From: Comamonas sp. JUb58 | Lineage (GTDB): Bacteria; Pseudomonadota; Gammaproteobacteria; Burkholderiales; Burkholderiaceae_C | Length of the DNA: 64,000 nt | Direction of reading: 5' to 3' | NCBI RefSeq assembly: GCF_004364775.1 | Contig: NZ_SOAL01000001.1 | Span: forward strand, 372,001-436,000 | Part shown: piece after piece, positions 34,207 to 43,415 of the stretch | How positions within the stretch are numbered: the stretch's first letter is position 1 | Layout: the number at the start of each line of letters is the position of its first letter | Made by a program: the position numbers and the translations under genes | The notes under the pieces: generated by a model | The model's input: the letters and a program-made list of their open reading frames with translations, nothing else | Told to the model about the DNA's origin: nothing | Database searches by the model: none

Positions 34207-35055
34207 TCAATTGCGATTAAGCCCAAACCGCCTGCTCCCCAGCGCCACCTTCCAATAGTTCTCCCGAGCGATCACTTCGCGGCGAGGCATAGTTGTTGAC
34301 AAGGCTTCCAAGAGCGTAAATCTGAACTCGTTTTCACGGCCTGGATGATTTTTGAGTAATTCCATCAGCTCCAAATTGCCGCCATGGCCGGTGGCGGCAT
34401 AGGCGCTCCATCGCTGCCAAATCCCATTGAGGCCGTAAGCTGAACCGACGTACTGCCGGCCACTCTTCTCGTCCGTGATGAGATAAACACCGGCAATAGA
34501 GCCCAAGCCTTGTTGCCACGTGACCTCCGTCATCGCCAGACGCAGTTCCGCAATCACCAATGAGGTATCTGAGACGGTTGTAAACGGGACTGCAGGTTCA
34601 GCCCGTAGACGAACCGGGTAGTTGTTGGCTTTCTGAAGGACCCGTCGCCAGCCCACTTCTTTGCCGGTCCAGGTGATCTGCAACTTCATTCGCAAGTCGG
34701 CCAACTGTTCAAGCTCCTCAAGCTCATGGTAGAAGCCACCTGTCTGTTCCTCAAAAGGCTCTAGACTTTCTTTCAACAGTCCTCTGTCAAACGCCTCCTG
34801 CCCCGGCATCACATCGGTGATCCGCCACAAGCCCAACAGCACGCCCTGCCCCGGCTGGTGCCCATAAAAGCCAATGATGAGGCCGCCTTGTTTATGTGGC
34901 CTAAGCTGCATGGCTTGGTACAAGGTCAAAGCCCGAGTCCCAAGGAATTTTTGCAATGGATACCTCCCGGTCTTGTGCCTCATTAAGGTGACTGGTTGGG
35001 CAGATGGATCAATTCCCCGTTCCTGAAGCAATCCGTATAGCTGGGTCGAAATCAT
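34207..35055 (-). CDS. GIY-YIG nuclease family protein
   Basis: The product is 282 aa. The C-terminal about 90 residues carry GIY-YIG features: GVYLITDEKSGRQYVGSAYG, an Arg in WQRWSAYAATG, and a Glu in VIARENYWK that would bind metal. The N-terminal about 185 residues are of unknown type and could serve as a DNA-binding or partner module. No ribosome site is clear at ATG 35055. Stand-alone proteins of this layout are usually accessory; no restriction or phage gene is adjacent. A role in DNA cleavage is likely from the fold only. Confidence 0.8.
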   Translation of the reverse strand: MISTQLYGLLQERGIDPSAQPVTLMRHKTGRYPLQKFLGTRALTLYQAMQLRPHKQGGLIIGFYGHQPGQGVLLGLWRITDVMPGQEAFDRGLLKESLEPFEEQTGGFYHELEELEQLADLRMKLQITWTGKEVGWRRVLQKANNYPVRLRAEPAVPFTTVSDTSLVIAELRLAMTEVTWQQGLGSIAGVYLITDEKSGRQYVGSAYGLNGIWQRWSAYAATGHGGNLELMELLKNHPGRENEFRFTLLEALSTTMPRREVIARENYWKVALGSRRFGLNRN

Positions 35056-35420
35056 GATGGTTACGTCAAATAAGCGACGACGAAAATTATCAGTGATCGA
35101 AGTTTGAATTACGCCGAGTTGGCGAAAGACTCCGCATGCAGTTCGCGGAACATGAAGGGAAGCGTACCTTTCATCAAGCGCATCCTTGCCATTCGGAGTG
35201 CGCTTCGGCGCCCATCAGCAGCGGGGCTGATCTTAGGCAGGAATTGCGCACTGCTCAATGACTGTAGTGATCAGGTCATCAAGACGAAGCAAACCTTAAC
35301 GGAACCTGATGGTGACGGCACGTCTGTCCCAGCCGTGACCCTCGTGGCGGAGCTCCGTTCTTATGCTTGCGTCCGTCACATGACAATCCCGTGACGCTTT
35401 CAAGAGACTCCCCCCACCCA
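35056..35420. other. Intergenic region between the GIY-YIG and M20 peptidase genes
   Basis: About 365 bp with no recognisable gene. A frame at 35104-35394 (96 aa) overlaps the possible leader of the peptidase gene, has no motif, and is probably spurious. It may be a remnant of acquired DNA. Confidence 0.4.
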
Positions 35421-36689
35421 ATGATTACTATGAAAAAAACCTTGTTGGCCATGGCCGCTGCTGCGGCCCTTTCCTTGTCCGTATCGGGTTGCTCCGACAG
35501 CAGCGCCTCCTCGCTGCGCTACAACGCTGTGCTCGACCAGGCTTCGCAGACCGAGAAAGCGGCAGTGCTGCAGACGCTGCAGGAACTGGTCAATATCGAG
35601 ACGGGTACCAATGACGCCATCGGCATTCCACAGATGGGCAATTACCTGGAGGCGCGCCTGCAGGCACTGGGCGCCAATGTGGTGCGCCACAAGGCAGAAG
35701 CGGGTGTTGTGGGTGACAACATTGTCGGCACCTTCCAGGGCAGTGGCACCAAGAGCCTGCTGCTGATGGCACACATGGACACCGTCTACACCCGGGGCAT
35801 TCTGGCCACGGCACCCTTCAAGGTGGAGGGCGACAAGGCCTACGGCGCGGGCATTGCCGATGCCAAGGGCGGCATCGCCGTGATTCTGCACAGCCTGGGC
35901 TTGCTCAAGGCGCAGAACTTCAGCAAGTTCAAGACCATCACGGTGATGTTCAACACCGATGAGGAAAAGGGCTCCTTCGGCTCGCGCGATCTGATCCAGC
36001 AGTTGGCCGCGTCACACGACTATGTGCTGTCCTACGAGCCTTCGGGCCTGGAAGAAGGCTTTGGCACCGCCACCTCAGGCATTGCCTATGTGCAAGCCGT
36101 GGTGCATGGCAAGGCATCGCATGCCGGCGTGGCGCCCGAGGCAGGCATCAATGCACTGACCGAAGCCTCGGCCCTGGTGCTGCGCACGCAGGATATCCAG
36201 GACAAGGCCAAGGAACGCGGCTTCAACTGGACCACGATGACCGCTGGCGGCAGCGCCACCAACATCATCCCGGACAAGGCCGTGGTCAACGCCGATGTGC
36301 GCTATGGCAAGAATGAAGATCTGGATCTGATAAAGGGCATGCTGGACAAGGCCGCATCGGTGCCCCATGTGCACGGTGCCACCATCGACATCAACCTGAC
36401 CCGGGGCCGCCCTGCCTTCAACGCCACCGACGACGGCGTCAAGCTGATCCAAAAGGCCATCACCATCTATGCCGATGTGGGTGGTAAATCAGAGATGTAC
36501 ACCACGCGCGGTGGTGGTGGATCGGATGCCGCCTATGCCGCGCTGTCGGGCAAGCCGGTGATTGAAGGCCTGGGCCTGCCAGGCGCCAACTACCACTCCA
36601 ACCTGGCCGAGTATGTGCTGACCGAGCCGATCGCAAGACGCCTCTACCTGTCGGCACAGCTGATCTCCGATCTGGGCCAGGGCATGTAA
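35421..36689 (+). CDS. M20 family metallopeptidase, lipoprotein (carboxypeptidase G2-like)
   Basis: The product is 422 aa from ATG 35421 (ATG 35430 also possible). The N-terminus is a lipoprotein signal with lipobox LSVSGC. Zinc ligands typical of M20 enzymes are visible: MAHMDT, ADAKGG, NTDEEKGS, YEPSG and ANYHSN. A dimerisation domain lies between about 205 and 320 (GKASHAGVAPEAGINAL). The glutamate-carboxypeptidase type hydrolyses C-terminal Glu from folates or similar amides in the periplasm. A terminator follows. Confidence 0.92.
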   Translation: MITMKKTLLAMAAAAALSLSVSGCSDSSASSLRYNAVLDQASQTEKAAVLQTLQELVNIETGTNDAIGIPQMGNYLEARLQALGANVVRHKAEAGVVGDNIVGTFQGSGTKSLLLMAHMDTVYTRGILATAPFKVEGDKAYGAGIADAKGGIAVILHSLGLLKAQNFSKFKTITVMFNTDEEKGSFGSRDLIQQLAASHDYVLSYEPSGLEEGFGTATSGIAYVQAVVHGKASHAGVAPEAGINALTEASALVLRTQDIQDKAKERGFNWTTMTAGGSATNIIPDKAVVNADVRYGKNEDLDLIKGMLDKAASVPHVHGATIDINLTRGRPAFNATDDGVKLIQKAITIYADVGGKSEMYTTRGGGGSDAAYAALSGKPVIEGLGLPGANYHSNLAEYVLTEPIARRLYLSAQLISDLGQGM

Positions 36690-36714
36690 GCGTTTCACTC
36701 CACCTCCCCTCTTC

Positions 36715-36745
36715 AGGCGCCAGCACACACTGGCGCCTTTTTATT
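36715..36745 (+). terminator. Intrinsic terminator after the M20 peptidase gene
   Basis: The stem AGGCGCCAG/CTGGCGCCT with the 6-base loop CACACA is followed by TTTTATTTT. Confidence 0.88.
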
Positions 36746-36939
36746 TTGTGGATCCATCGCAAGCATCCTCCTTCGGTGGTAGCGCTGGAACTGTAGAAAA
36801 AAGACGACGATGCCGGGGCCTGCCAGCGTACGTGGCAACACCGCGCCAGGCCGCCGCTGCGGACTATCATTGCCAAGTCAGCGGGCAGTCTCGGCCAGCA
36901 TGCAGGCGCTGCCCGCCCCAGCTTCTGAGGAGTGATGCC

Positions 36940-37437
36940 ATGTTCTCGATGAGTGTTCCGTGGTGGGAGTTTGTGGTGCGCGGCTTTGTCGTCTACGCGT
37001 TCCTGCTGGTGTTCTTGCGGCTGACCGGGCGGCGCCAGATTGGCCAATACGATCCCTTCGACCTGATCTTGCTGCTGATCCTGTCAAACGCGGTGCAGAA
37101 CTCGATGAACGCGGGCGACAACTCGCTGATCGGCGGGCTGATATCGGCCACGACCCTGATTGCCTGCCACTCCATCGTCGCGCAGCTGAGCTACCGCAGC
37201 AGGCGGGTGTCGCGCTGGGTCGATGGGATCCCCAAGCGGCTGATCTCCAACGGCCAGGTCAACCGGCAGGTGATGGATGCCGAGCTCATCACCAGCGATG
37301 ACCTGAAGGCCGCGCTGCGCGGCGCAGGCTGCCTGCACACCTACGAGGTGGAGCAGGCCACGATAGAGACCAACGGACAGATCACCATCGTGCTGCGCAA
37401 CCGCGACAGCTCCTCGGGCGCGTCCGACGCGGTCTAG
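36940..37437 (+). CDS. DUF421 (YetF-like) membrane protein
   Basis: The product is 165 aa from ATG 36940 with a GAGGAG site. Two to three N-terminal membrane helices are followed by the DUF421 segment FLRLTGRRQIGQYDPFDLIL near residues 24-43, then a small soluble C-terminal domain with IPKRLISNGQVNRQVMDAE. The family is widespread and its function is not established. The stop abuts the aliA stop at 37438, so the two genes converge with no gap. Confidence 0.88.
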   Translation: MFSMSVPWWEFVVRGFVVYAFLLVFLRLTGRRQIGQYDPFDLILLLILSNAVQNSMNAGDNSLIGGLISATTLIACHSIVAQLSYRSRRVSRWVDGIPKRLISNGQVNRQVMDAELITSDDLKAALRGAGCLHTYEVEQATIETNGQITIVLRNRDSSSGASDAV

Positions 37438-39078
37438 CTACAGCGCGGCCTTCAGCTGCTCGCGCAGTTTGAACTTCTGGATCTTGCCCGAGGGCGTAGC
37501 GGGCATTTCTGGCAGCACCACCAGCCGCTCGGGCAGGTAGTGGGGCGCCAGCTTCTGCGTCCGCAAGAAGTCGGTTAGGTCGGCCAGCGCCGGCTCCGCC
37601 GCGCCGGGTTTGAGCACGATCACCGCGCAGGCCCGCTCGCCCAGGCGCTCGTCCGCATAGGCCACCAGGGCTGCCTGCGCCACGGCCGGGTGCTTGTAGA
37701 GCAGGGCCTCCACCTCCACCACCGGAATGTTTTCACCGCCGCGGATGATCACATCCTTGCTGCGGCCGGTGATGCGGATATAGCCTTGCGCATCCATGCG
37801 CGCCTGGTCGCCAGTGTCGAACCAGCCGTCATCGGTGGTGGCATTGAGATGCGGGCGTTTCAGATAGCCGCCAAAGTTGGAATTGGCACGCACCCACAAC
37901 TGGCCGATCTCGCCGCGTGGGCACTCCTGGCCCAGCGCGTCCAGTACCTTGACCTCGGCGCCGGGCAGCGGCAGGCCATCGGTCTCGACCGCGCGCTGCG
38001 CGCCATCGCTGGGCAAGGTGGTGGTGACGGCGCCGTTCTCCGACATGCCCCAGGCCGAGATGATCTGCGCCCCCAAGGCAGCTTGCGCCTGCTCCACCAA
38101 GGGACCGGGGATGGGCGCACCGGCGCACAGAAAGCTGCGCAGGCTGGGCACCGCCCCGCTGGTTGCCACCTCGCGCGACAGATCGGCCAGAAACGGCGTC
38201 GATGCCATCGTGAAGCTACAGCGCCATTGCCGGATCAGCTGGGCGGTGGTGGCGGCGTTCCATACGTCCAGCAGTACCGCCGTGGCTCCCAGCATCACCG
38301 GCATCATCAGCCCGTACATAAAGCCGGTCTGGTGCGCCATGGGCGAGGCCATCAGCACCACATCGTCACTGCCCAGCGCCAGGCGCTCGGCATAGGCATG
38401 GATGTTGGCCATCAAGGTGTTGGAGGAGTGCATCACGCCCTTGGGCTCGCCCGTGGTGCCGCTGGTGTAGATGAGCTGGGTGATGGCATCGGGCAGGACC
38501 CGGTGGCGCCCCAGGATCTGCGTGGCATCCGCATCGCGCTCCCAGGCGGGCTGGGTCAGCAACGCCTCAAAGCTGTCCGCGCCGGCACCACCGATGGCGA
38601 CCACGTGCTGAAGCTGGGGCAGCTGCGGCTGAATACCTTTGAGCATCGCCTCGTAGTCCAGGTTGCGAAAGTCCTTGAGCACCACGACCAGCTTGGCCTC
38701 CCCGTGGCCCAGCATAAAGAGCAGCTCACGCTCCCGAAAGATGGGCATCAAGGGGTTGAGCACCGCGCCGATGCGCGCGCATGCCAGGTACAGCACCGTG
38801 AACTGCCATACATTGGGCAACTGGCAGGCCACCACATCGGCAGGCCGCACACCCAGCCGCCACAAGCCGATGGCCACGCGGTCGGCCATGCGCGCCAGCT
38901 GGGTGTAGTTGAAGGACTGCGCAGCGCCCTCGCCCGTGCGCTGCCCCACCAGCGCCAGCCGGTCGGGCCACTGCTGCGCGGCCTGGTCCAGCGCGTCGTT
39001 GATGGTGGTGTCACGCCACCAGCCCTGGCTGCGCATCTGCGCACGGCGCGGCGCCAGCAATACGGCATCAAATTGCAT
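37438..39078 (-). CDS. aliA: Cyclohexanecarboxylate-CoA ligase (AliA-like)
   Basis: The product is 546 aa of the AMP-forming acyl-CoA ligase family. The AMP-binding motif IYTSGTTGEPKGVMHSS is near residue 207, DTGDQARMDAQGYIRITGRSKD near 423, and the C-terminal lysine motif is PATPSGKIQKFKLRE. It would activate cyclohexanecarboxylate or a similar alicyclic acid to the CoA thioester. The specific name rests on its neighbours: an acyl-CoA dehydrogenase, BadI and BadH orthologues and a divergent BadR. It is the last gene of the operon. Confidence 0.85.
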   Translation of the reverse strand: MQFDAVLLAPRRAQMRSQGWWRDTTINDALDQAAQQWPDRLALVGQRTGEGAAQSFNYTQLARMADRVAIGLWRLGVRPADVVACQLPNVWQFTVLYLACARIGAVLNPLMPIFRERELLFMLGHGEAKLVVVLKDFRNLDYEAMLKGIQPQLPQLQHVVAIGGAGADSFEALLTQPAWERDADATQILGRHRVLPDAITQLIYTSGTTGEPKGVMHSSNTLMANIHAYAERLALGSDDVVLMASPMAHQTGFMYGLMMPVMLGATAVLLDVWNAATTAQLIRQWRCSFTMASTPFLADLSREVATSGAVPSLRSFLCAGAPIPGPLVEQAQAALGAQIISAWGMSENGAVTTTLPSDGAQRAVETDGLPLPGAEVKVLDALGQECPRGEIGQLWVRANSNFGGYLKRPHLNATTDDGWFDTGDQARMDAQGYIRITGRSKDVIIRGGENIPVVEVEALLYKHPAVAQAALVAYADERLGERACAVIVLKPGAAEPALADLTDFLRTQKLAPHYLPERLVVLPEMPATPSGKIQKFKLREQLKAAL

Positions 39079-39141
39079 GCTTGTCTCCTGTCGGTTGGGG
39101 CTCGGCGCTAGTGGGCTGCGCTTGGGAGCAGATCGCGATGG

Positions 39142-40293
39142 CTATGCGGGCACGGCCTGCCTGCCGGCCCGGTCGCGGGCAATGATGGTTTTCATGATCT
39201 GGGCCGTGCCATCGCCAATCTGAAAGCCCAGCACATCGCGCAGGCGCTGCTCCATCACGCCCCGGTCGTAGCCGCCATGGCCAAACATCAAGAGGCACTG
39301 GTGGATGCAGTCGTAGGCCAGCTTGGGGGCCCACCATTTGCACATGGCCGCTTCGGCACTGTGGGGCTTGCCCTGGTCCTTGAGCCACAGCGCCTGCAGG
39401 CACAAAAGGCGTGCGGCACTGACCTGCGTATCAAAATCTGCCAGTGGGTGCGACACGCCCTGGAAGGCCGACAAAGGCTTGCCAAAGGCCTGGCGCCGGG
39501 TGACGTACTGCCAGGCATCGTCAAGCGCCGCACGCGCCACGGCCAGCACCTGCAGGCCGATCAGCGCGCGCGAATAGTCAAAGCCCTGCATCACCTGCAC
39601 AAAGCCCTGGTTCTCATCACCCAGGCGGTGCGAAAGCGGCACACGCACGTTGTCGAAGAACAGCGAGCCCCGGCCAATAGCGCGCTGGCCATGGCAGTCA
39701 AAGCGGCTGCGTGTGATGCCAGGCAGGTCCATCGGCACCAGCAAAGCCGTCACGCCATGCGCGCCTGATTCCACCGTGCCGGTGCGGCCAAACACCACGG
39801 CGATATCGCACTGGTCTGCGGCAGAGATGGAGGTTTTCTCACCATTGAGCACATAGCCTTCCGCATCGCGCTCGATGCGCAGACGCAGGCTGGCGGCGTC
39901 GGAGCCGCCACGGGGCTCGGTCAGCGCAATGGCGCACAGCGCCTCGCCCGCCACCATTTTCTGCAACCAGGGCCCCGCCACATCCGGCTGGCCATGGGCT
40001 GCCAGGATCTGCGCATTGAGCGATGCCAGCAGTGGCACATAGGACATGCTCAGGTCGGCGCGCGCCAGCTCCTCATGCACCACACCGGCAGCCAGGCAAC
40101 CCAGGCCCTGCCCGCCCAGATGCTCGGGCAGCTCGGGGGCAATCAGGCCCATCGCGCCCATCTCGCGCATCAGGCTGCGGTCCAGCACCCGGGTCCGGTC
40201 GCGCTCCAGAAAGCCCGGCGCCACGCGCGCCTCTGCAAACCGGCGCACCGATGCGGCCAGGGTCATCAAATCATCGTTCAGGTACGGATTCAT
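39142..40293 (-). CDS. aliB: Acyl-CoA dehydrogenase (cyclohexanecarboxyl-CoA dehydrogenase, AliB-like)
   Basis: The product is 383 aa from ATG 40293, with AGAGGT ahead; a GTG two codons upstream is possible. Acyl-CoA dehydrogenase features include ALTEPRGGSDAASLRL, GEKTSISAADQCD, GRGSLFFDNVRVP and a C-terminal MFGHGGYDRG. It binds FAD and would oxidise cyclohexanecarboxyl-CoA to the 1-ene. Electron acceptor genes are not nearby. It lies 63 bp before aliA in the same operon. Confidence 0.85.
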   Translation of the reverse strand: MNPYLNDDLMTLAASVRRFAEARVAPGFLERDRTRVLDRSLMREMGAMGLIAPELPEHLGGQGLGCLAAGVVHEELARADLSMSYVPLLASLNAQILAAHGQPDVAGPWLQKMVAGEALCAIALTEPRGGSDAASLRLRIERDAEGYVLNGEKTSISAADQCDIAVVFGRTGTVESGAHGVTALLVPMDLPGITRSRFDCHGQRAIGRGSLFFDNVRVPLSHRLGDENQGFVQVMQGFDYSRALIGLQVLAVARAALDDAWQYVTRRQAFGKPLSAFQGVSHPLADFDTQVSAARLLCLQALWLKDQGKPHSAEAAMCKWWAPKLAYDCIHQCLLMFGHGGYDRGVMEQRLRDVLGFQIGDGTAQIMKTIIARDRAGRQAVPA

Positions 40294-40317
40294 GGGCACC
40301 TCTTGCGGCAGGCTGCG

Positions 40318-41100
40318 TTACTTGGCGTGTTTGCGGAAATCGGGCTTGCGCTTCTCCTTGAGCGCAGCCACGCCTTCGCGCGACTCGTCGGTGTCGTAAT
40401 ACAGCTTGAGCGCATACATGCCCATGCCGGCAATGCCCGCCTGGTGCGCGGTGTCCATGTTGAAGCTGCGCTTGGCAATGGCAATTGCGGTGGGGCTGCG
40501 CTCGCAGATGGTCTCAGCCCATTCCTGCACGGTGGCATCGAGCTGCTCCGGCGCCACGCAGATATTGGCCAGGCCCATGGCGACTGCCTCCTCGCCGGAG
40601 TAGCGCTTGTTCAGATACCAGATCTCGCGCGCCTTTTTCTCGCCCACCACACGCGCCAGAAACGCCGTGCCATAGCCCGGGTCCACCGAGCCCATCTTGG
40701 GACCCACTTGGCCAAAGATGGCCTTGTCGGAGCAGATCGTCAGATCACAGATGGTGCACAGCACATTGCCGCCGCCAATCGCATAGCCCTGCACGCGGGC
40801 AATCACCGGTTTGGGCACATTGCGGATGGCATCGTGCAGCTCTTCCATCGGCAGGCCGATGGTGCCACGGCCATCGTAGTTGCCATCGTGCGCCGATTGG
40901 TCACCGCCAGTGCAAAAGGCCTTGTCGCCCGCACCGGCCAGCACAATGCAGCCCACGCTGCGGTCGTAGCCCGCCTTGTTCAGCGCGCGGATCAGCTCGT
41001 CGCAGGTGATGCCGCGAAAGGCATTCATCTTCTCGGGGCGGTTGATGGTGATCCAGGCCACGTGCTTGCGCACTTCGTAGAGGATGTCTTCGAATTCCAT
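40318..41100 (-). CDS. badI: 2-Ketocyclohexanecarboxyl-CoA hydrolase (BadI)
   Basis: The product is 260 aa of the crotonase fold. I recognise long stretches that match Rhodopseudomonas palustris BadI, for example STHDGNYDGRGT-type sequence (here SAHDGNYDGRGTIG), GYAIGGGNVL, and SFNMDTAHQAGIAGMG. BadI opens the ring of 2-ketocyclohexane-1-carboxyl-CoA to pimelyl-CoA. It lies between badH and aliB. Ring fission in this cluster would therefore yield a CoA ester for beta-oxidation. Confidence 0.93.
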   Translation of the reverse strand: MEFEDILYEVRKHVAWITINRPEKMNAFRGITCDELIRALNKAGYDRSVGCIVLAGAGDKAFCTGGDQSAHDGNYDGRGTIGLPMEELHDAIRNVPKPVIARVQGYAIGGGNVLCTICDLTICSDKAIFGQVGPKMGSVDPGYGTAFLARVVGEKKAREIWYLNKRYSGEEAVAMGLANICVAPEQLDATVQEWAETICERSPTAIAIAKRSFNMDTAHQAGIAGMGMYALKLYYDTDESREGVAALKEKRKPDFRKHAK

Positions 41101-41129
41101 GTCAGTCTCCTTGTAATTGGTGGGGGCCT

Positions 41130-41894
41130 TCAGCCGGCCATCGTGAGGCCGCCCGATACGCTGATGACCTGGCCGGTCACATAGGCGGCATCGGCGGAGG
41201 CAAAGAACAGGATGGCGCCGGGCAAGTCCTCGGGCTGGCCAATGCGGCCCAGCGGGATCGCGCGGGTAAAGGCCTCAAGCAGCTTGTCGGGGTTGCCAGC
41301 GCCCTCCTTGTAGCTGGCGAACAAGGCCGTGTCCGTGGGGCCGGGGCAAACCACATTCACGGTGATGTTGTGGCGGGCATGCTCACGCGCCAGGGTTTTG
41401 GACAGCGCCACCAGCCCGCCCTTGCAGGCCGCATAGACCGCCTCGCCCGAGGAGCCCACGCGCGCCGCGTCAGACGCGATATTGACGACACGCCCGGCCT
41501 TGCGCTCTGCCATGCGCGGCAGCACTGCGTGGTGCATGTGCAAGGCGCCTACCAGGTTGATGGCAATCAGCTGCTGCCATTCACTCTCGTTGGTCTTGGT
41601 GAAGGGCTTGAACACATCCCAGCCGGCGTTGTTGACCAGCACATCAATGGCAGCCCAGTGCTCGGCTTGCTGCACGGCGGCATCCACACTGGCGCGATCG
41701 GTGATGTCGCAGGCCAGCGCTTGCGCCCGTCCGCCAGCAGCTGCAATTGCATCGGCCACCGCCTGCGCGGCCCCCAGCTGCTTGTCGAGCACCGTCACCC
41801 GGGCGCCTTCTCCGGCAAAGCGCTTGCAGGTGGCACCACCAATGCCGCCACCGCCACCAGTTACTACAACATGTTGCCCATCAAAACGTGCCAT
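41130..41894 (-). CDS. badH: 2-Hydroxycyclohexanecarboxyl-CoA dehydrogenase (BadH, SDR)
   Basis: The product is 254 aa from ATG 41894; an upstream in-frame start at 41915 is less likely. It is a classical short-chain dehydrogenase: nucleotide motif TGGGGGIGGAT (residues 11-21), NNAGWD, and catalytic Ser/Tyr/Lys in SDAARVGSSGEAVYAACKGG. It would oxidise 2-hydroxycyclohexanecarboxyl-CoA to the ketone used by BadI. Its place next to badI and the divergent badR supports the name. It is the first gene of the operon. Confidence 0.88.
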   Translation of the reverse strand: MARFDGQHVVVTGGGGGIGGATCKRFAGEGARVTVLDKQLGAAQAVADAIAAAGGRAQALACDITDRASVDAAVQQAEHWAAIDVLVNNAGWDVFKPFTKTNESEWQQLIAINLVGALHMHHAVLPRMAERKAGRVVNIASDAARVGSSGEAVYAACKGGLVALSKTLAREHARHNITVNVVCPGPTDTALFASYKEGAGNPDKLLEAFTRAIPLGRIGQPEDLPGAILFFASADAAYVTGQVISVSGGLTMAG

Positions 41895-41949
41895 GATTCC
41901 ACCTTTCTTGCGCAATGCATCGTTTAATTAGACAATATATTTACATAAA

Positions 41950-41964
41950 TGCCATGCCATGGCA
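41950..41964. promoter_or_regulatory. Candidate BadR operator
   Basis: TGCCAT-GCC-ATGGCA is a perfect 6-bp inverted repeat just before the badR start, in the AT-richer badH/badR divergent region. MarR proteins commonly bind such sites in their own promoters. Confidence 0.4.
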
Positions 41965-41975
41965 ATATCCCGATC

Positions 41976-42494
41976 ATGAGCAAAACCGCCAAAACCCCTA
42001 GAGAAAACCCGAACCAGCTGCGCAACGATCTGGCCAACCGGCTGTACTTCAAGCTCTACCAATGCGCCAACATGTTGCATAAAACAGGCACCAAGGCGGT
42101 GGAAGCCCAGGGCCTGACCACGCAGCAATGGGCCGTTATGGGCGCCCTGTCGCGGCCAGAAACCGCAGGTGGCATGGGCATGGGGGAGTTGGCGCGTTAC
42201 CTCCTGGTAAGCCGCCAGAATCTGACCGGCCTGCTGTCACGCATGGAGGCCGCCGGCTATGTGCACAGCGTGCCCGACCCGGCGGACAAACGCTCGCGCC
42301 TGGTGCAGCTTACCCCTGCCGGGCAGCAGGTGTGGCAGCACGATGCGGCCGAGTCGATAGGCCGCTATTACGAGCAGGCGCTGGAGGGCTTCTCGAGCAA
42401 TGACATGGTGCACACCCTGCACTACCTGCTCAAGCTGCTGGACAACATGAAGGCGATTGATGCGCAGCAGAATGCGGGCAAGGAGGAAGGCTGA
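41976..42494 (+). CDS. badR: MarR family regulator BadR-like
   Basis: The product is 172 aa from ATG 41976. A MarR winged helix is visible: LTTQQWAVMGALSRPE, then MGELARYLLVSRQNLTGLLSRME and a wing with DPADKRSRLVQLT. It is divergent from badH. In R. palustris, BadR is a MarR repressor released by 2-ketocyclohexanecarboxyl-CoA; the same role is inferred here. A TTG start or a longer form from 41949 is possible. Confidence 0.88.
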   Translation: MSKTAKTPRENPNQLRNDLANRLYFKLYQCANMLHKTGTKAVEAQGLTTQQWAVMGALSRPETAGGMGMGELARYLLVSRQNLTGLLSRMEAAGYVHSVPDPADKRSRLVQLTPAGQQVWQHDAAESIGRYYEQALEGFSSNDMVHTLHYLLKLLDNMKAIDAQQNAGKEEG

Positions 42495-42734
42495 GTGCGG
42501 AAACCCAAGCATCTTCATCCTCAGACATGGTTCCACCAAGCCCAAGGCATTGCTTCAGTGAACAACTCGAACCGTGCAATGCGCATCAGAGGCAGGAACT
42601 CGTCTCCCATTCGTCCATAGACCTCTGCATACCGGTCGGCTGCCAACCGAATCTTCTGTCTTTACGATGCAGAAACATGCAACGAGACAAACGGAGTCTG
42701 CATATAATTAAATTTTTACAATTGATACATAACC

Positions 42735-43205
42735 ATGTGGAAAACAGCATCGGCCATGTGCCTGCTCGCAGCCTTTTTGACGGGTTGCGCTTCGGTCAAT
42801 ATGGCGAGCAAGGAAGAGTCAGCCAAAGCCAAGACCTTCCAACTGCCCAGCGCAGGCAATGCCGGCCTCTATGTTTACCGCAACAGCATGTTCGGCGCAG
42901 CGCTCAAGAAGGACATCACCATCGATGGCAAGTGCCTCGGCGAAAGCGCATCGAAGGTATTTTTCTACACTGAAGTTGAAGGCGGCAAGACCCACAGAAT
43001 CGAGACTGAATCCGAGTTCTCCCCCAACGGCATTGATTTGACGACCGAGGCAGACAAGACCTATTTTGTCCGCCAGTACATCAAGATGGGCGCCTTTGTA
43101 GGCGGTGCCAACTTGGAAATCGTGCCCGCTGAACAAGGCAAGGCAGACCTGGCTGAGCTGGATATGGCAGTCCCCGGTAAATGCGGTGAAAGACGTGTTC
43201 AGTAA
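42735..43205 (+). CDS. DUF2846-like lipoprotein
   Basis: The product is 156 aa with a lipobox LTGCAS near residue 18. The mature part has GLYVYRNSMFGAALKKDITIDG and YFVRQYIKMG, matching small DUF2846 lipoproteins. The function is unknown. A TATAAT element at 42703 in an AT-rich stretch is a likely promoter. A strong terminator follows, so the gene is monocistronic. Confidence 0.82.
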   Translation: MWKTASAMCLLAAFLTGCASVNMASKEESAKAKTFQLPSAGNAGLYVYRNSMFGAALKKDITIDGKCLGESASKVFFYTEVEGGKTHRIETESEFSPNGIDLTTEADKTYFVRQYIKMGAFVGGANLEIVPAEQGKADLAELDMAVPGKCGERRVQ

Positions 43206-43270
43206 GCGCTGACCAATCGCCATGCATATGCGATGCCATTGAAAGCACTTGGAATGGCATACGTTGAGAA

Positions 43271-43306
43271 AGGCCCTTGCTCTTGATGATGAGCAAGGGC
43301 CTTTTT
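43271..43306 (+). terminator. Intrinsic terminator after the DUF2846 gene
   Basis: A 12-bp stem AGGCCCTTGCTC/GAGCAAGGGCCT with loop TTGATGAT ends in TTTTT. Confidence 0.92.
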
Positions 43307-43415
43307 GATGGGTTTCGTACGCACAAGCCCTGTGGCGTCCCCTACCCAAGGCGGCTTCACAACCACCTCACACCCACCTCAATCGCTGCACACACGACCC
43401 TTCTAGCATGGGCGA

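Noticed and set aside
35104-35394. 96-aa frame before the M20 peptidase gene
   Set aside because: No motif, no ribosome site, and it overlaps the alternative leader of the peptidase gene.
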